From positions 1-64,000 of IMG/VR virus record IMGVR_UViG_3300008108_000041: a stretch of DNA of 64,000 nt. One strand, given 5' to 3'. The position numbers and the translations under genes are program-made. Shown piece after piece: positions 15,849-27,400 of the stretch. The notes below the pieces were generated by a model. It saw nothing but the letters and a program-made list of their open reading frames with translations, did not search any database and was not told the origin of the DNA. Every line of letters starts with the position of its first letter. The stretch's first letter is position 1. The stretch comes from a virus.

Positions 15849-17630
15849 TTATTTTATTGTCACAATAGCTTCAATTGTACCCAATCCAGCGTCTAGTTTG
15901 TTATCTAGTGATCGGCCAATTACATTGAAGGCTGTGGCTTCACCAGCTTGTGCAGCACGAGCAACACCGTTGCCTGCGCTGACCAATCTATCACCTTTGT
16001 GTATTACACCAATTGCTTGAACTGGTACACGCCCAGTCATTGCAACTGGAGGATGTGTATCGTCCTCGCCTGCGCCACCGTTCATGGTATAAGCTGGTCT
16101 AGTACTTATCACACCAAACACATTTTCGCTTAGATCTTTACGTGCTCGAGTGATTTCTTTTGTGCCGCCTAGTTCAACCACAGTGCCTGGTTCTAGTAAC
16201 TCGTCTGCTTCAAAACGTTCTGCAACGTCAGCGTACAAGGCTGTGGTAGCTGTGGCAAACACACGGTTAAAATAATTCACAGATGACCCAATGTTGCCTA
16301 CAGCGTTTGTGCCAGACTTGTCAATACTAGGCACAGTTAGGCCTGTAAGAATTGCACCAGAAGTTGTAAACACTGCTACGTTTCCTGTTCCGCCTACAGA
16401 AATGTTGGCGTTACCACCTGGTGCGCCAATGTTGGCTTCAGTGGATCCGTTAACAATCTTGGTCACGCTAACCGCTGCGCTCAACCCTGTGAGCTGGCTG
16501 CCGTTACCAAGGAAGAAAGTGCCAGCAATGTTACCAGCTGAATCAATGTTACCAGTGGCCGACACCAGGCCAGTAGTACGCAAGTTGCCAGCTTGTACGT
16601 TTCCGCTGGCACTGACTGTGACACCTTGTACCAAGGTGGTTGCAATCACGTTACCGCCTGTGACGTTGCCTGTGGCTGAGACCAATCCGCCTGTTAATAC
16701 GTTACCGCCTGTGACGTTGCCTGTAACGCCAAGTGTGGTGCCAACTGTGGCAGCATTGGCCACTGCAAATGTTCCATTGCCTCCTAATGCTCTAGCAACG
16801 TTGTAGATAGTTCCGCCCACGTTGGCTTGAATAATCAAATTGCCGCCTGAAATGTCTCCGCGGATTTGTGCATCATTTGAACTTTGTGTTACGCTGAATG
16901 CGTTGGTTGCACCCACAAACAATCCTGAATTGTTTAACACACGCAAAATACCAGTGGTAGAAGTATTGGTATCACTGCGCATGAATTGTGAACTGGTCAA
17001 GCTGTTAAGGTAGCTGGCATTGTTTGCAGTACCAGCAAAAATTGGGCTATTAGTAGCTGTTAATGTAATGCCAGGATAAACTGTGGGGAATGTTGCTTGC
17101 AAGCTGGCTTGAGGAACAAAACTTGATGTATCATACACAATACCCACACGGTTGTTGTTTACATACAAACTGGTAATGTATTTTGTACCACCAACTGAGT
17201 CTGTAATGGTTTCAGGAATTGCACCTGACGTTCCTTGGCTGGCACTGTATGCTGGGCCAACCACAATAAATGCAGCGCCAGTCCAAACTTTCAGCTGCTG
17301 GTTAGTGGTATCATACCACAAGTCGCCAGTGACGTTTGATGCAGGAGCACTAGAACTTGCAGTGGCAGCACTAATAGTTTTGAATACAGAACCATTGTAA
17401 ACTTTCAGCAAGTTGTTGGTTTTGTCCCACCACAACTGTCCGGTCAACGGAGCAGCGGGCGCCGAAGTGTTAGATCCATTTTCCAACAATCGAACAAAGT
17501 TATTGTCCAAAAATTGACCGTATCCAGCGTAGTTTTTGCCCACTAATGTCATTGCGCTTGCGGTGTTTGTTGCACCATCAGCAATAGTTGCAAAAACTGT
17601 GCCGTCTGTTAGTGTAATTGTATATGCCAT
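15849..17630 (-). CDS. Tail fibre protein with GNV repeats and Peptidase_G2-like C-terminal domain
   Basis: 593 residues. Residues about 55-125 contain two copies of a G-(Q/D)-L-W-(W/Y)-D-x-T-N-x-x-L-K-V element, a common phage fibre motif. The central part (about 290-400) is a low-complexity beta-helix-like run of short units such as ATGNVTGGNV. The C-terminal domain starts at about 470 with YADVAERFEADE and includes LEPGTVV, ENVFGVIST and VKGD-like loops, resembling the intramolecular chaperone/peptidase G2 type domains that trim fibre trimers; whether it self-cleaves is unknown. A late-promoter motif lies just upstream. Confidence 0.78.
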   Translation of the reverse strand: MAYTITLTDGTVFATIADGATNTASAMTLVGKNYAGYGQFLDNNFVRLLENGSNTSAPAAPLTGQLWWDKTNNLLKVYNGSVFKTISAATASSSAPASNVTGDLWYDTTNQQLKVWTGAAFIVVGPAYSASQGTSGAIPETITDSVGGTKYITSLYVNNNRVGIVYDTSSFVPQASLQATFPTVYPGITLTATNSPIFAGTANNASYLNSLTSSQFMRSDTNTSTTGILRVLNNSGLFVGATNAFSVTQSSNDAQIRGDISGGNLIIQANVGGTIYNVARALGGNGTFAVANAATVGTTLGVTGNVTGGNVLTGGLVSATGNVTGGNVIATTLVQGVTVSASGNVQAGNLRTTGLVSATGNIDSAGNIAGTFFLGNGSQLTGLSAAVSVTKIVNGSTEANIGAPGGNANISVGGTGNVAVFTTSGAILTGLTVPSIDKSGTNAVGNIGSSVNYFNRVFATATTALYADVAERFEADELLEPGTVVELGGTKEITRARKDLSENVFGVISTRPAYTMNGGAGEDDTHPPVAMTGRVPVQAIGVIHKGDRLVSAGNGVARAAQAGEATAFNVIGRSLDNKLDAGLGTIEAIVTIK

Positions 17631-17655
17631 GTCAGTTACCTGTTCCTAGTTCGAA

Positions 17656-17663
17656 TATTTATA
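17656..17663 (-). promoter_or_regulatory. T4-type late promoter (TATAAATA)
   Basis: Minus-strand GTATAAATA, 26 bases before the fibre ATG at 17630. The TAA of the motif is also the stop codon of the 201-residue gene upstream (GTA TAA). Confidence 0.7.
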
Positions 17664-18264
17664 CAGCGTTTATGTTGCTCAGCGTCTGTATCCGCAGTGT
17701 GTAGTCAATCTGAATTTGACGGTTCAAGCTCTTTTGCACAGGGTGAAAAATCACATGTGTAATCAATCTTAAATCGTCAGCAGATCCATTCCAGGATTTG
17801 AGTCCCAGTTCGTCAAAAACAAATTCACCATTGAAATTGGTAGAATTATCAAAAGCCTGTTGTTCTGGTGGTTCGCCGTAGTCCAGCAAACAAGTTACCA
17901 AGATATCTGTGTACACTGTGCCCGATGTGTGTAGCACTGTCATTTTATTATTGGTTGGGTCAGTGTCTGCTGCATCATTATCGTCCACAACCTTGGCGTA
18001 TGTTTCGTTATAAAGATCAGCGTTTTGTCCTGTGGTATTTGGGGGCAAGTAAGTGATCACGCCTGTGGGATCTACAGAGCTGCCGCCGTTGCCAAATGCC
18101 ATTTCGTATATTCTACCCAGTCCTCTATTGCTCAGTGTTTGGGCCATGGCAATGGATATATTTTCGTAGTGAATTGCGTTCTTTTTATCTAGTAAAATTT
18201 CGCCCGAAACTGGGTCATGTATTTTTACAAATCCTTCAATTTTGCACAGTCCTGGTACTATCAT
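17659..18264 (-). CDS. Virion structural protein, unknown
   Basis: 201 residues, beginning MIVPGLCKIEGFVKIHDPVSGE. The middle has the phrase YEMAFGNGGSSVDPTGVITYLPP, a pattern seen in structural proteins of T4-like aquatic phages adjacent to tail fibres, and the end LRIQTLSNINAV. A beta-rich fold is likely. It starts with an ATG that overlaps the stop of the tiny gene upstream (ATGA). A role as fibre-to-baseplate connector is a guess from position between the giant baseplate-associated protein and the fibre. Confidence 0.65.
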   Translation of the reverse strand: MIVPGLCKIEGFVKIHDPVSGEILLDKKNAIHYENISIAMAQTLSNRGLGRIYEMAFGNGGSSVDPTGVITYLPPNTTGQNADLYNETYAKVVDDNDAADTDPTNNKMTVLHTSGTVYTDILVTCLLDYGEPPEQQAFDNSTNFNGEFVFDELGLKSWNGSADDLRLITHVIFHPVQKSLNRQIQIDYTLRIQTLSNINAV

Positions 18265-18410
18265 GCTCTTCCCTCCACATAAGTTTTTTGGGTTTTTGGA
18301 TCAAAAATCCTCATGTGAGCCTGCACAGAAATAGTGCCCTGCTCATTTGGGCGGCGCTGTGGATCAGCGGGTTTGGGATTCTGAGGTTTATTAACTTCGG
18401 TATTTGACAT
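18261..18410 (-). CDS. 49-residue hypothetical protein
   Basis: A short reading frame from ATG at 18410 to TGA at 18261, product MSNTEVNKPQNPKPADPQRR followed by NEQGTISVQAHMRIFDPKTQ and a short tail. The Pro/Asn-rich first half looks disordered; the second half has VxAHMRIFDPKTxxxY, similar in style to the FVKIHDPVSGEILLD start of the next protein. Supporting evidence is the four-base ATGA overlap with the downstream gene and a late-promoter motif eight bases upstream. Confidence 0.6.
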   Translation of the reverse strand: MSNTEVNKPQNPKPADPQRRPNEQGTISVQAHMRIFDPKTQKTYVEGRA

Positions 18411-18417
18411 GGTCTAT

Positions 18418-18425
18418 TATTTATG
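18418..18425 (-). promoter_or_regulatory. T4-type late promoter (CATAAATA)
   Basis: Minus-strand GCATAAATA eight bases before the ATG at 18410, which would give a very short or no leader. Its TAA is the stop codon of the 4900-residue gene. It could drive the 49-residue gene and the 201-residue gene. Confidence 0.5.
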
Positions 18426-21400
18426 CTCCGTTCCGCCCGGTCAAGAACCTTGCCTGCGGTGTGTCAGTTTCTTGCAGGGCCAAACCGTCATTGACTTTGA
18501 TTCCGGTTCCGTACCAGCCCAAGCCGCGGCGTTGCAATATGGTTATTTCCACGCCTGGAGGAGGTGCTAACATAGGATCAATTGGGTTTGAATCAGTAAT
18601 AAACTCAATTGCTAGCGGTTCAAAATCAGTTACAATCCAACGATATTGCCCGGGCTCAATTGATACAGAACTATCGCTGTAGTTATACTGACGAACACCT
18701 CCAACATATACTTCTATAGTTTCTGTGTAAATGCTGCTGGAATCACCAAAGTCACTGATATCAATACTTGGGGCATAGAATATTGTTGTTGAACCATCGC
18801 CAACACTGGTATCACTTACCACATAGTTTTGATACTGCTCGGCCAACAAATTGCCGCGGCTCATGTCATACACATCTGCGCCAGTTTCATGGTCGGCTGC
18901 ACCTGTTCCTGCTGTGCCGCGACGCAGACCTGTCAAGGTATGTGTGCCCACATTGCGCTCTCTGTACATGATTCGCTCACCGTCGATGGTAATTATACCA
19001 AATATACCTTCTGGCAAATTGGGTTCAGCACATGCGTTTGCATCAGCCACATGAATTGTGTTGCCAGCAGCCAACAAAGGTTGTGTTAGCGTGGTTGTGG
19101 TTGCTGGTGTAATTCTGTAAGTTCCTTGAACTCCACGCATGTCTTGGAATATGCGGAATGCGGATGCTTCGGGCACTAGACTTTCAGTAAATTCTGTAAC
19201 AGCTAAAATTTGAGATGTGCCAATTGCACCACTGGCCAAAATTATGTAGTCGTCTACCACAGTGTAATCTTGACCTTCAAACAAACGATAACCATCTAAT
19301 GTTACCCATAGTCTGCCTGCTTCAATGCCTGGACGATCTAGATAAAAATCATTTTTGCTGATAGCAGTACCTGCGCTGTAGTCAAACGATCCTGGCAATC
19401 CGCTGACTGATCCAGTATCAAAATCAGTGCTGTCGTAGGGTTCTGCAATAGTAATACCTTCAACAATTGGTCCAACAAACACTAATGTGGCAATACTTTG
19501 CTGAGTGGTTTCATTGAATGTGGTTACTGATATTATGCTATCCAATGGTGGTGTTGTATTGAGTTGCAATAACGATCCTGCCAGACTATAATCAGCCAGG
19601 GTACTTACTGAAATTAAAATTGTATCACCAGCCGCTGGCGCAGCATTGAACACCACTTGTCTTCCTGGAGTGTTAGATCCGTCCCAGTTGGTTACAGAAT
19701 AGTCACCAGCTGTTGCACCAAAGCTCTGTACTTGCAACTCACTGTTTTTGTATACTTGTATATCTGTTATGGCATTAATAGTTGATTGTAAAAAGCTACT
19801 TCCCAATCTCTGTGGCAGGCCAAAACTGGTTGAGCTGTCGTCTCCCTGCCACTCAATGCCAGCTGGGGGAGTCAAGCGCAGTCCATTTACTGTTACAATC
19901 ATGTTGGCAGGATTTGTTCCTGCAACAGAATTATCTAATGTAAATCCACTAGTGCTGATCACTGTTGCATCAACCACTTGATATTGAACTTGTGGAGTAG
20001 ACCATGAGTATTGTGTTGGTGTTTGAATTCCAAATGCTACCAATGCGATACCGTCAGCATCGCCGGGTGTACTGGCCAAAGTTACTTTGGTCAACAATGT
20101 GGGAACATACACTTCCCAATACGTTGTGTCAGTTATATCAGTGCCTTCTGGTACTGCCTGTATTGATCTGTAGTAAACACTGGTATTAATAACCACCATG
20201 TTGATTGGATAACTTTGCAAAATGTTCCAGGCATCTGCATCGTAGTATGGTTCCCAAGACGGGACAGCAGACGATTCGCCGTTGACAAAAATAGCCACAG
20301 TGTAGATTTCTGCATCGTCTACTGGAATTATCACTGAATTTCCAATTTCTGCACCAGTATAGTTGTCCCGATACAACTGGTTGCCGCCACCTAATTCATA
20401 TACTGAAATGTTCACAACATCATCAGTGGCAAATCCTTCGCTAGGAACAATTTCTACAGTTTCGTTGCCCCAATTGATGTAGTAATCCACATCTAATGTC
20501 ATGGTACGCCCTGACGTTTGATTGCTAACCAGTACTTGCACTGGATGATCTACCACTCCGCTCCAGCTCAAAATATAAGATGTTGCTGGGTTGTACACAT
20601 AGTTGATAACACCAATTTGGAATCCATGACCGTCCATTTGCCAGTCAGATCCTGGTCGAGTATAAACTCTTATGTCCAATGTATCAAACTCTGATCCGTT
20701 GACCAATTCTTCTGGCGCATGTCCTTCGTAAGGCCCAATAAATTCGCCGCCGTCTACATTGACATCTGTGTTGCGTAGCCCTAATTCAATGTCTGTAAAT
20801 TCACTTTCGTATTGAGCATCAACAATTTCTGTGCCCAAGAAGTAATCACCCCACACTTGAACTCCTGGGTAGTCAACACCATCAATCAACAAAGGCAATT
20901 CAAGTCCTGGCGAGTTAATGCCAGACACATAGTAGCCCATGGTACGGTCTACACCACTCAATGTGCCCGGGTCAACTTCCACCCAATCTTCAAGATCAAA
21001 TGTAGGGCCAACCACAGCTGAACTTCCGTCGCTACTGTCAGCACTCCACACACGATCATCATAACGTACCAAAGTTCCGTTGAGGTAAATTCCAGTAGAA
21101 CTCCAAGTTTGTACTGATGTTTGATACTGATAACGGTCGTACTTGATTACTGTTTTGAATGCTCTCACCGTGGTAAGAGGTATGTTGCTATTGGTATCAA
21201 TTTCCCATTGATCAAAATTTACCGCAGGGTTAACGTTGTAAACTTGTGCATCAAAGTCAGCTGAGTTTCTGTTAATCATGTTGGCATAGGCTTGAGCGCC
21301 TGTGCCGTTACCACCTGAAAACACTATGGCGGGAGTTGCTTGGTATCCGCTGCCAGGATTGGTTACGTTGATTGCTACTACTTGTCCTGCTGAATTAATC

Positions 21401-24400
21401 AAAGCAGTGGCTTCTGCGGGCGTTACCGCATCTCCTACTATGGTAACCTGAGGTGCAGTAGTGTATCCAGTTCCGTTGAATGTAACAACAATTGTTTCCA
21501 CGCTCAACAGATAATTGTTGTACCACTGACTGTAAGGCCACTCTGTCCAAATTTGATCAGTTGATTCAGTATCACTTAGTGTGTTACTAATTTGAGCCGC
21601 GCTGTGTGCGTACGGCAACAAGATAGGACTTGTATATTGTGGTACAGGTAATGTGGTGTTATAAAACGCTGGAACGTCAAAGTCTGTTAAATCTCCTTGG
21701 TACAAGTCGTTGCCAAAGTACGTGAGATTGAACTCGCGCACTTGCACGTGATATGGTTTTACTTCTTGAAGGTAGTCAATCACAAATTCTTGATTGTCAC
21801 GGCTGTAATTCTGGAATGGCAGCAATTCTCGAATTCTGTGATCAACGTCAATCAGTGATGTTTTGACCAGCCATTCAGGAGCAGCAAACTCGCTGAGTAT
21901 AAAGTCAAACATCAAAGTCAAACTGCGATTTCGTTCAATGGCCAAATCATCCACAAACAATTCTTCATTGATAGCTTGGATAATTTTTCTTGTTTCAATT
22001 ACAGGTTCTTGGTCAAAGTATTGTGCATCAAACACTTCAACGTCAAATCCAAATCTTCCAAGAGCATAATCATAGATTTCTGCAGAAATTGCAATAGTTC
22101 CATCTTCAAGTCCCACACGCTCAAATCCAAGATCAGTTTTTAGATAAATTTCAAATTTGCCTTGTGCATTTGCAGTTACTTTTACGCTGGCTCCTGTGGT
22201 CACAGATATTGTTGCCAAGCTAGAATAAGTTGGAACTTCTGCCACAGGTTTGATACTGGAATTGTATCCTGGACGATACCAGTCAATGTAACTCCAGTAG
22301 TCTGTTGTGCGATAATTTTGCACTCGACTCAATACCAATTCTGGATTGCCAGTGTTTGGATTTTCTTCTACAGTGTAAATTGTCCAAAGACCTCGATTGT
22401 CACTGTCGCTAACCACAAGATATTTGTAACCAATGGCGTCGCCGCCAGGTGCTTCAAAATTATAAGTTAAAATTTCTAAGTTAGGTATCCGCTTGTTCCA
22501 GTTAATTACTGTTGCTCCATTAACTATCGTTGTAGATGGCAGTTCAGGTTCAGCACTGTTTAACAAAGCAAAGCTACGGCTTTCACTTATTGTGTACTGT
22601 TTTAATACAGTATTGGCTCGAACAATGTAATTTTTTAGTGCCGCAAATCTATCAACAAACATTGACTGTCGAGGACGGAATTGTACTCCGTAACGTTCAG
22701 CTGGCCCCAGATTAATGTCTGGCACTATATTACCTGCTGTGTCAACTCCGCAGAATGAATCTTGTAGTTTTCTATAGAGATTATCACTCAAGAAGCCATC
22801 AGCACGCCCTTGAGCTATCAGTTCATATTCCACGTGAACATTGGCATTGGTTAGTTCTTTATCAAATTCAATGTGGAGTATGGTATCTTCAGCTTCAATT
22901 AATGTTTCACAATTGTATAATGCAACTGTGCTGGAATTAATTGGTGCTAGATATGCAATGCCAGTTGATCGAGGATTTTCAATATACTGAGAAATAGTTG
23001 CTGCACTAAGAGTTTTATTTTTCTGTGTGGCCACATCAGTGATACCACGCACCCAGAAAAAGTATTGAGTGTTAAAGTTGCCATCTCGACTTAACACAGT
23101 GTTGATAGTATAACTAGATATGCTGTAAGGTGTTCCAGGACCAGCATAGTTAGCAGGTGGAACAGAACTCACAATCCACTGATACACATCAATTGAGCTG
23201 CCAGGAAACACTTGTCCCCAACGTCGGCTGGCGTAAACAATATCGTCTTGGTTGGGATCAATAAATCTTACTGTACTGATATCCCACCAAATTTCTCCCA
23301 CATGTTCTGCGCCCCAGGTGGTGCCGCGCACTCCAACTGGTCCTACATTGTAACTGCCAGGGTCAACTGCGCCAATGTAATCAATGTTCTGACGAGCAGC
23401 ACCAAGTATCTTGCCTTGCAATGGATTAAAGAAGTCTAAAAATTCTGTTGTGGCCGATGATATTCTGTCATACAAGAAAACGCTGTTTAACAGACGCACA
23501 TCAACAACTGGTTGTTCAATTCTAATTGGAGCCCAAGCTGGTGATCGTGTGGCATTTTGCCACACATGAGCTTGACCGTAATTGCTACTGCTACTGTCCC
23601 CGAAGTCTGTACCAGGTGCGCCCATCCAAAGCACTCCAGATGTGTAGTCAACCGAAACTCCCAACTGATCCAGATAATCAATTGAAGTTATGGCAATCTG
23701 ATTACCAAAAATAAACTTGCTTGGATTGGTTATGCTACTGTTGGCACTGTTCAACAAATCATATGTGTAAACAGCACCACTTTGATCTATAGTGGTAAAG
23801 AATGATGTTGCACCTGCATCAAACAACTCTACATAGTCATCAAATATTGTGATCAAGTACATGGTTCCACGAGGAGCACCTACTACCAAAGTGGTTGCAG
23901 TATCATCAACGCTGATACTGGAGCCAAACCCAGCAAATTTTACAGGGTACGGGCTTTGAATTGTTTGTGTCCATTCAAATGTGTTAAATCCAAGACTGTC
24001 AAATGCTGCTCCTATGCTGCCTGGGGCCACTTGTAGTTTGTTTCCAGCAGGCGCAGAATCAAAATTTGTCACGCTGAGTGTGAGCAGGCCACTGGTCACT
24101 GTGGCTGTTACATTGGGCACAGCAGCGTTAATGGCTGCGGCCAAACCAGACACAGTGTTGTTGGGTGCTGTTGGTACCGCCACATCCATATTGTTCACCC
24201 GCAAAGTATTGCCAGCTGTGAGGGCAGGACTGGCATTCAGCGCAGTAATTACACCATACACTCTGCTTTGATTTAGACTTCGTTCAACCACACCACCTTT
24301 GTAAATCTGGATGCTGCTTTGCGGTTCGCCAACGTATAGACTGCAATTGTATTTGCAGAGATCAACACTCTGCCCAAAGTTGCTAAATTCAGCTACAGCG

Positions 24401-27400
24401 TCTTGTGTTACGATTTGCAACAGTTCAAACTGATTGGTTTCAATTTCAACAATATCACCTGATTGTAAATTGCTTGCAAGATTCACAGTCACAGTAGATC
24501 CATTGACCGTAAAGGTATTGCTTGCATCTTGTGTGGTGGAGTTTTGATTGGTCAAGAACTGATTGTTTACAATCACACTCACCGGCGCAACTGGTGTACC
24601 TAGCACCGTGAAACTTGACGAGCTTGGATCATTGTTCCAGATAAACTTTTGCACATTGCGATCAAACACATATACCACACCTGCTTCAGTTTCTCCATCA
24701 GCAGTGGCATACGGCGCACCAATCATGACTTGACGACCATCAGTACTACAACTCACGCTGTAGCCAAATTGAGCGCCAGCAGCTAGACCGCCAGCAGTGA
24801 GTGTGTCAACATACAACCAATAGTCTTTGGCTCGAGCCAAAATACTGGTGCCACTGGCTGGTGAATTCAAGAAGGTAACATCTTTGGTTGAAGTGTTAAA
24901 TGTGTAGTCAATGTTTGGTCGTTGAAGCACTCCATCAACTTCAATTTGAAAACTGTATATTGTGCTGTCTGTCAGTGCAACTTGATAGAAATATTCATTT
25001 AATGAGAATACAGTTGCCAATGCTGGCGGTGTGTACGATGGTGTGCTAATAGTGATAATTTCACCACTTATTACACTGCCCACCGTAAATGTAATATCAT
25101 TGGCTGGCACTGTGCCGCCGCCAAAACTGGTAGCAGGAATAGTCAATGTATTGCCCACAGTATAACCTGTACCGCCATCTTGAACGCCAACTGTGACAGT
25201 TCCGCGACGTCTGCTAACTGTGAACAAGGCTCCTGATCCCGATCCACCAGTGGCTGTTACACTGAAATAATCAGCGCCATCAAGATCTTGCAATGCAATA
25301 CGACGAATGATAATATCAGATCCACTTACAGGTGCAGACACAAATGTCACTGTGTTCAACGCAGCATTTACTGTGTAATCTGTGTTCAACGTTTGAATCT
25401 CACCATCAACTGTGACACGCAATTGTGTGGCTGCACTTATAGTGATGTAATCATTGATCAAGTATACTTTTGTAGATCCGTTGCCTACAGTTCTAAAGTA
25501 CTGATCTTCCCAGTCAACCCGGCCATAAGCATACACTTTGTTTACATCAGGTGCACCAACGTACATCCAACGTTCGTCAAGACTCATTGCTACAGAATAG
25601 CCAAATCTTCCTTGGTCTGCACTCACACTACCAGGAGTGGTCAACAGTTGCCAATTAAAATATGGGTTGGTGTCTGGCAAATAAGATCCAGTGTCACGAT
25701 AGATTACACAGGCATAGCCGTTATTGGTTTGACTGGCTGATCCCAAGCTCAATGGTGCTCCTGCAACTGCCCAGTCTTTGTTGCCAAATTTTACTGAAGT
25801 ACCATACGCTCTTGCTCCAGTTATATCCAAAGTCAATAGCGCATCGCCGCTTGATACAGGACTAGCTGGCTGGTAAACATCGCTTGTGCTTCTTACATAA
25901 GTGTAAACGCCGCCTTTTGGATTTGCAGACGTTGGAAATCCATATCTTGGGCTGCCGACTAAAGCAGCAAATCTATTAGTGGCCTGAGATACGCTTGATC
26001 CATATGCCTCTGTGGCATCTAGATACTCTGGTGCAATTGAAGTAACTTCGCTGAAAATGTTTTGTTTTTCAATCACTTGCCACAAACCATCTCCATTGTC
26101 GTCAACCCAAACTTTTGCACCAAACAGCAAACTGTTGGCATATGGAAGAGTGTCTACATTGCTGGCTTGACTTACTCTCATGGTTTTTAAAGTAAACGCT
26201 AGGCCAGTACCGTTAACTACTGTTCGATTGCTTAAAAATCTAAAAGCAATGTTTATTGTGTTCAAATTAACAACAGACAACACATCATATACACCATCAA
26301 CTTCTGTATCAAAAAATCTGATAATAATTCTATTGCCAGCAACAAGTCCGTGGTCAGCAGTAAAAATCACACGGCTGGTGTTATTCAAATTATCACATAC
26401 ATGACTGATTGTACCTGGTACTGACTCAGCTCGGTAAATGTTCCAATCATAGTCATTGACTTTGGCGACCCAAATACTTGTACCTACGTTGATATTATTA
26501 ATGTTGGCTTCGAGGCTAGCAGGATCATCAATGTCAAATGCTGTAATGTCAGCATCGTCAAGATTTACATATCCAGCTGATGGAAGTGCAGTATCTGTTG
26601 GCAATTCAGTTGTTGTTGGAAGAATGTTAGGCGAAGTAAGTTTAAAACTTTCTTTCCATACATTTTCCAACAAAACAGTTTGATCAGCTTTGCTGGATTC
26701 CAAAGGCAATATTACCTGCACCAAACTTGGGCTGGCATCTAGCAGCGCACGATTCAATCGCAGTTCAAAATAACTGCGATTGGCGTTGGCTCCGTATACT
26801 GCACGTTGTACCGCCCAGTTTTCATAAATGTTATAGTCGCCTGTTTCTTTTCCTAACACTGCCTGACTAAACAATTCTGCACTTAGGATAGTACCTTTGG
26901 AGTCCAAGAACTGTCGATAGATGTTTACCTGACTCACATCATCTAAATTTAATGCTGCCATGTACTGCCGAGGTCTAAAGCCAATAAGGCCATAGCTCAA
27001 TAGATCATTATCACTTTCTAAGTTGGCAGCATTAATATCATAACTGTTGGCCAACTGATTGGCTTTGTTTGCAAGGTTAGGCAACATTCCCAATTCAATT
27101 TGAGAGTAATCACTTTGTACCCACTCGTTATAGTCAAATGTCTCGCTAGGCTGAACAATTGCCATGGCGCTCCAATAGGTGCCTTTGTATTTGACAATCG
27201 TACCTTTGCTGTAAATTTTATAATTTTGCCATTCTTCTACATTGTCTTGATTGAGAATAAATCCTTGTGCGTCCACAGCACCATTCCATTCGGTAGAAGT
27301 AGTGGATACCAAGTTCAAACGATTTTGTCTTGCACCAGTCACTGGATCGTATATCAAGTCTCCAAACACACTTGCATTGTCCAACACAATCATGTGTTCG

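Noticed and set aside
16291-16806. 171-residue plus-strand frame rich in Pro, Leu and Val
   Set aside because: Antisense of the repeat region of the tail fibre gene.
15600-16900. Collagen-like repeat domain in the fibre
   Set aside because: The units are GNV/TGG based without regular G-x-y triplets, so a beta-helix-like fibre is more likely.
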